Shown here piece by piece: positions 39,568 through 41,088 of a stretch of DNA of 41,088 nucleotides; the first letter of the stretch is position 1; each line of letters begins with the position of its first letter. The position numbers were made by a program, and so were the translations under genes. The notes beneath the pieces were generated by a model. The model was not told the DNA's origin. It did not search any database and saw nothing but the letters and a program-made list of their open reading frames with translations. The stretch is from Rhizobium sp. CF122. Lineage in GTDB: Bacteria; Pseudomonadota; Alphaproteobacteria; Rhizobiales; Rhizobiaceae. The stretch is from NCBI RefSeq assembly GCF_000282035.1, contig NZ_AKKA01000013.1, positions 1-41,088 on the forward strand. Reading direction: 5' to 3'.

Positions 39568-40632
39568 ATGCAGTCCTTTCGATTGCTGGGAATTGGTCTC
39601 GCCTGCGCAGTTCTTGCTGCCTGCGAGGAGAAAGCTGAAGTGGCGCCACCGCCGCAGCAGGTCCGCGTCGTTACGGCGTCGAAGGCGCAGTATCAACCGG
39701 GTGCGGAAATCACCGGCGAGGTGAAGGCACGGGTCCAGACCGAACTCTCCTTTCGCGTCAGCGGTCGGGTTCTTGAAAGAAGGGTCGATGTCGGCTCGCA
39801 TGTCCGCGCCGGTGACGTCCTTGCAAGGCTCAACGACACGGAACAACAGGCGGACGTGAGTGTCGCCCGCGCCGCGCTGGAGTCAGCGCAGGCCGTCGTT
39901 GTACAGAAGACGCTGGCCTTCGAGCGGTCGAAGTCGCTCCTGCAGTCGCAGGCGGTTCCGCGGGCGGTCTTTGACGATGCGCAGAAGGAGCTGCTGAGCG
40001 CGCAGGCTTCCCTCGAGGCCGCGGAGGCCGCGCTCGCGGCAGTCGAGGACGCACTGTCCTACACCGTACTGAAGCCCGCCGCGGACGGCATCATCACGTC
40101 GCGCGGCATTGAGGCGGGGCAGGTGGTATCAGCGGCGCAGTCCGCCTTCACGCTCGCCCATGACGGGTCCCGAGACGCAGTGTTCGATGTCTTCGAGGCG
40201 TTCTTTCTGGATGGCCGGCCGCTGAGCGACATCGAGGTCGCACCGGTGTCGGACCCGTCGCTCGAGGTCCACGCCCGCATACGCGAGGTCTCTCCCGTCA
40301 TAGACGCGAAGGCGGGCACGATCCGGATCAAGGTGGGGATCCAGGAGGGCACGCCATGGCCGCTCGGAACGCCTGTCGTCGGCAGGCTGCGGGCCTCGTC
40401 GCGCGACGGAATTGTACTGCCCTACACCGCGCTCGCATCAGCCGAAGGCGAACCCGCCGTGTGGCTCGTCAACACTCAAAACCGCTCCGTTTCGCTCCGG
40501 AAGATTTCGGTCGACCGATACCGCCAGAGCGACTTCGTCGTCACCGGCGGCGTCGCCGCACAAGACCTGATCGTCACCGAAGGCGGAAAGTTCCTCAAGG
40601 AAGGCCAGGCAGTCGCCTGGGATGGCAAATGA
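39568..40632 (+). CDS. RND efflux periplasmic adaptor lipoprotein 1
   Basis: A 354-residue membrane fusion protein of the AcrA/MexA family. The signal ends in a lipobox (IGLACAVLAAC, Cys19), giving a lipid-anchored periplasmic protein. Lipoyl half TELSFRVSGRVLERRVDVGS, a coiled-coil hairpin at about 95-160, second lipoyl half YTVLKPAADGIITSRGIEAG, beta-barrel and membrane-proximal domain (GIVLPYTALASAEGEPAVWL). GGAGC lies five bases before the ATG. First gene of the operon divergent from the TetR regulator; a second adaptor follows immediately and a permease is expected beyond the window. Confidence 0.92.
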   Translation: MQSFRLLGIGLACAVLAACEEKAEVAPPPQQVRVVTASKAQYQPGAEITGEVKARVQTELSFRVSGRVLERRVDVGSHVRAGDVLARLNDTEQQADVSVARAALESAQAVVVQKTLAFERSKSLLQSQAVPRAVFDDAQKELLSAQASLEAAEAALAAVEDALSYTVLKPAADGIITSRGIEAGQVVSAAQSAFTLAHDGSRDAVFDVFEAFFLDGRPLSDIEVAPVSDPSLEVHARIREVSPVIDAKAGTIRIKVGIQEGTPWPLGTPVVGRLRASSRDGIVLPYTALASAEGEPAVWLVNTQNRSVSLRKISVDRYRQSDFVVTGGVAAQDLIVTEGGKFLKEGQAVAWDGK

Positions 40633-40633
40633 G

Positions 40634-41088
40634 ATGACTCTCAATCGCGTATGCACCTCTCTCCCGCTTCTTCTGTCAGTGTCGCTGCTTGCAGGCTGCG
40701 ATCAGAACTCCGTCGCAGGGCAGGAGACGGCCCCCCGTCCTGTCAAAGTCGTCATGGCTGCGGCCGAACAGCACAAAATCGCAAGCTCGCCCGGCGTGGT
40801 GCGGGCCCGCATCGAGACCGACCTGGCGTTCCGGACGCTTGGACGAATGGTGTCTCGCAAGGTGGACGTCGGCGACCTCGTCCACAAGGGCGATGTCCTC
40901 GCGGAAATCGATCCTCTCACTCTGCAGCTCGCGGTCAAGAGCGCGGAAGCCGATCTGCGCAGCGCCCAGGCGCAGTTGGAGAACGCCGCGACCACCGAAA
41001 CACGCAAGCGAAGGCTCGCCCAGAGCAACGCAGCCAGCATTGCCGATCACGATCTTGCCGAACAGCAGCTCAAGTCGGCTAACGCCAA
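40634..41088 (+). CDS. RND efflux periplasmic adaptor lipoprotein 2, runs off the window
   Basis: Begins two bases after the previous stop; ATG 40622, overlapping that gene in frame (MANEMTL), is an alternative start. The signal TSLPLLLSVSLLAGCDQ ends in an LAGC lipobox. The lipoyl half TDLAFRTLGRMVSRKVDVGD is followed by the start of the coiled-coil hairpin (KSAEADLRSAQAQLENAA). At least 151 residues are encoded before the window ends. Similar to, but clearly diverged from, adaptor 1. Two adaptors in tandem suggests a MdtABC- or TriABC-like system with paired adaptors. Confidence 0.9.
   Translation, partial: MTLNRVCTSLPLLLSVSLLAGCDQNSVAGQETAPRPVKVVMAAAEQHKIASSPGVVRARIETDLAFRTLGRMVSRKVDVGDLVHKGDVLAEIDPLTLQLAVKSAEADLRSAQAQLENAATTETRKRRLAQSNAASIADHDLAEQQLKSANA

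Noticed and set aside
1..41088. CRISPR arrays, rRNA and tRNA genes, insertion sequences with terminal repeats, replication origins
   Set aside because: No regular repeat-spacer pattern, RNA gene signature, DDE transposase or iteron/repABC sequence seen on either strand.

Overview
The window looks like an accessory region of an alphaproteobacterial, probably Rhizobiales (Rhizobium/Sinorhizobium/Mesorhizobium-like), replicon. The reasons are the GC-rich coding with strong codon bias, a DUF1127 gene, a MocR regulator, a GlxA/DJ-1 pair, many TetR/LysR/AraC regulators next to small detoxification enzymes, and a high density of broken genes. This assignment is inference from gene content; no rRNA or tRNA gene is visible.

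Layout. 1-6.8 kb: a LuxR fragment, an AraC regulator and a tightly overlapping HlyD / double ABC-2 permease / HlyD export operon, followed by two abutting pseudogenes (CHAD-domain protein, amino-acid ABC ATPase). 6.8-16.7 kb: cassettes of enzyme plus regulator. These are an HD-domain protein, a DJ-1/PfpI protein divergent from a GlxA regulator, a LysR regulator divergent from an old yellow enzyme, a TetR regulator divergent from a SnoaL protein and an Asp-nucleophile hydrolase, and an MFS/SDR/TetR operon. Clear candidate operators lie between several pairs. 16.7-19.1 kb: a decayed LuxR regulator and the 3' part of a group II intron (maturase, domains V and VI). 19.1-21.6 kb: an MFS transporter and an O-methyltransferase.

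21.65-25.6 kb is the most unusual part. A good promoter precedes six same-strand genes: a papain-like (AvrRpt2/C70-type) cysteine peptidase, an overlapping gene of unknown family, two paralogous 65-residue peptides whose last ten residues diverge strongly, and two overlapping genes for large helical proteins with features of alpha/alpha-toroid folds. The arrangement resembles a peptide precursor/processing cluster and I do not recognise it as a described system. That function is a hypothesis.

25.6-30.6 kb is a decay zone: remnants of a minus-strand multigene operon (including a DUF3553-like protein), a haloperoxidase-type hydrolase whose Tat leader is frameshifted off, two NmrA-like reductase remnants flanking an intact cupin gene, and a Nudix pseudogene. 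30.4-41.1 kb carries more intact genes: TauE/SafE permease, Tat-exported epoxide hydrolase, DUF1127, MocR regulator, an MscS channel with a cyclic-nucleotide-binding domain, small unknown proteins, and a TetR regulator divergent from an RND efflux operon whose two adaptor lipoproteins run off the right edge.
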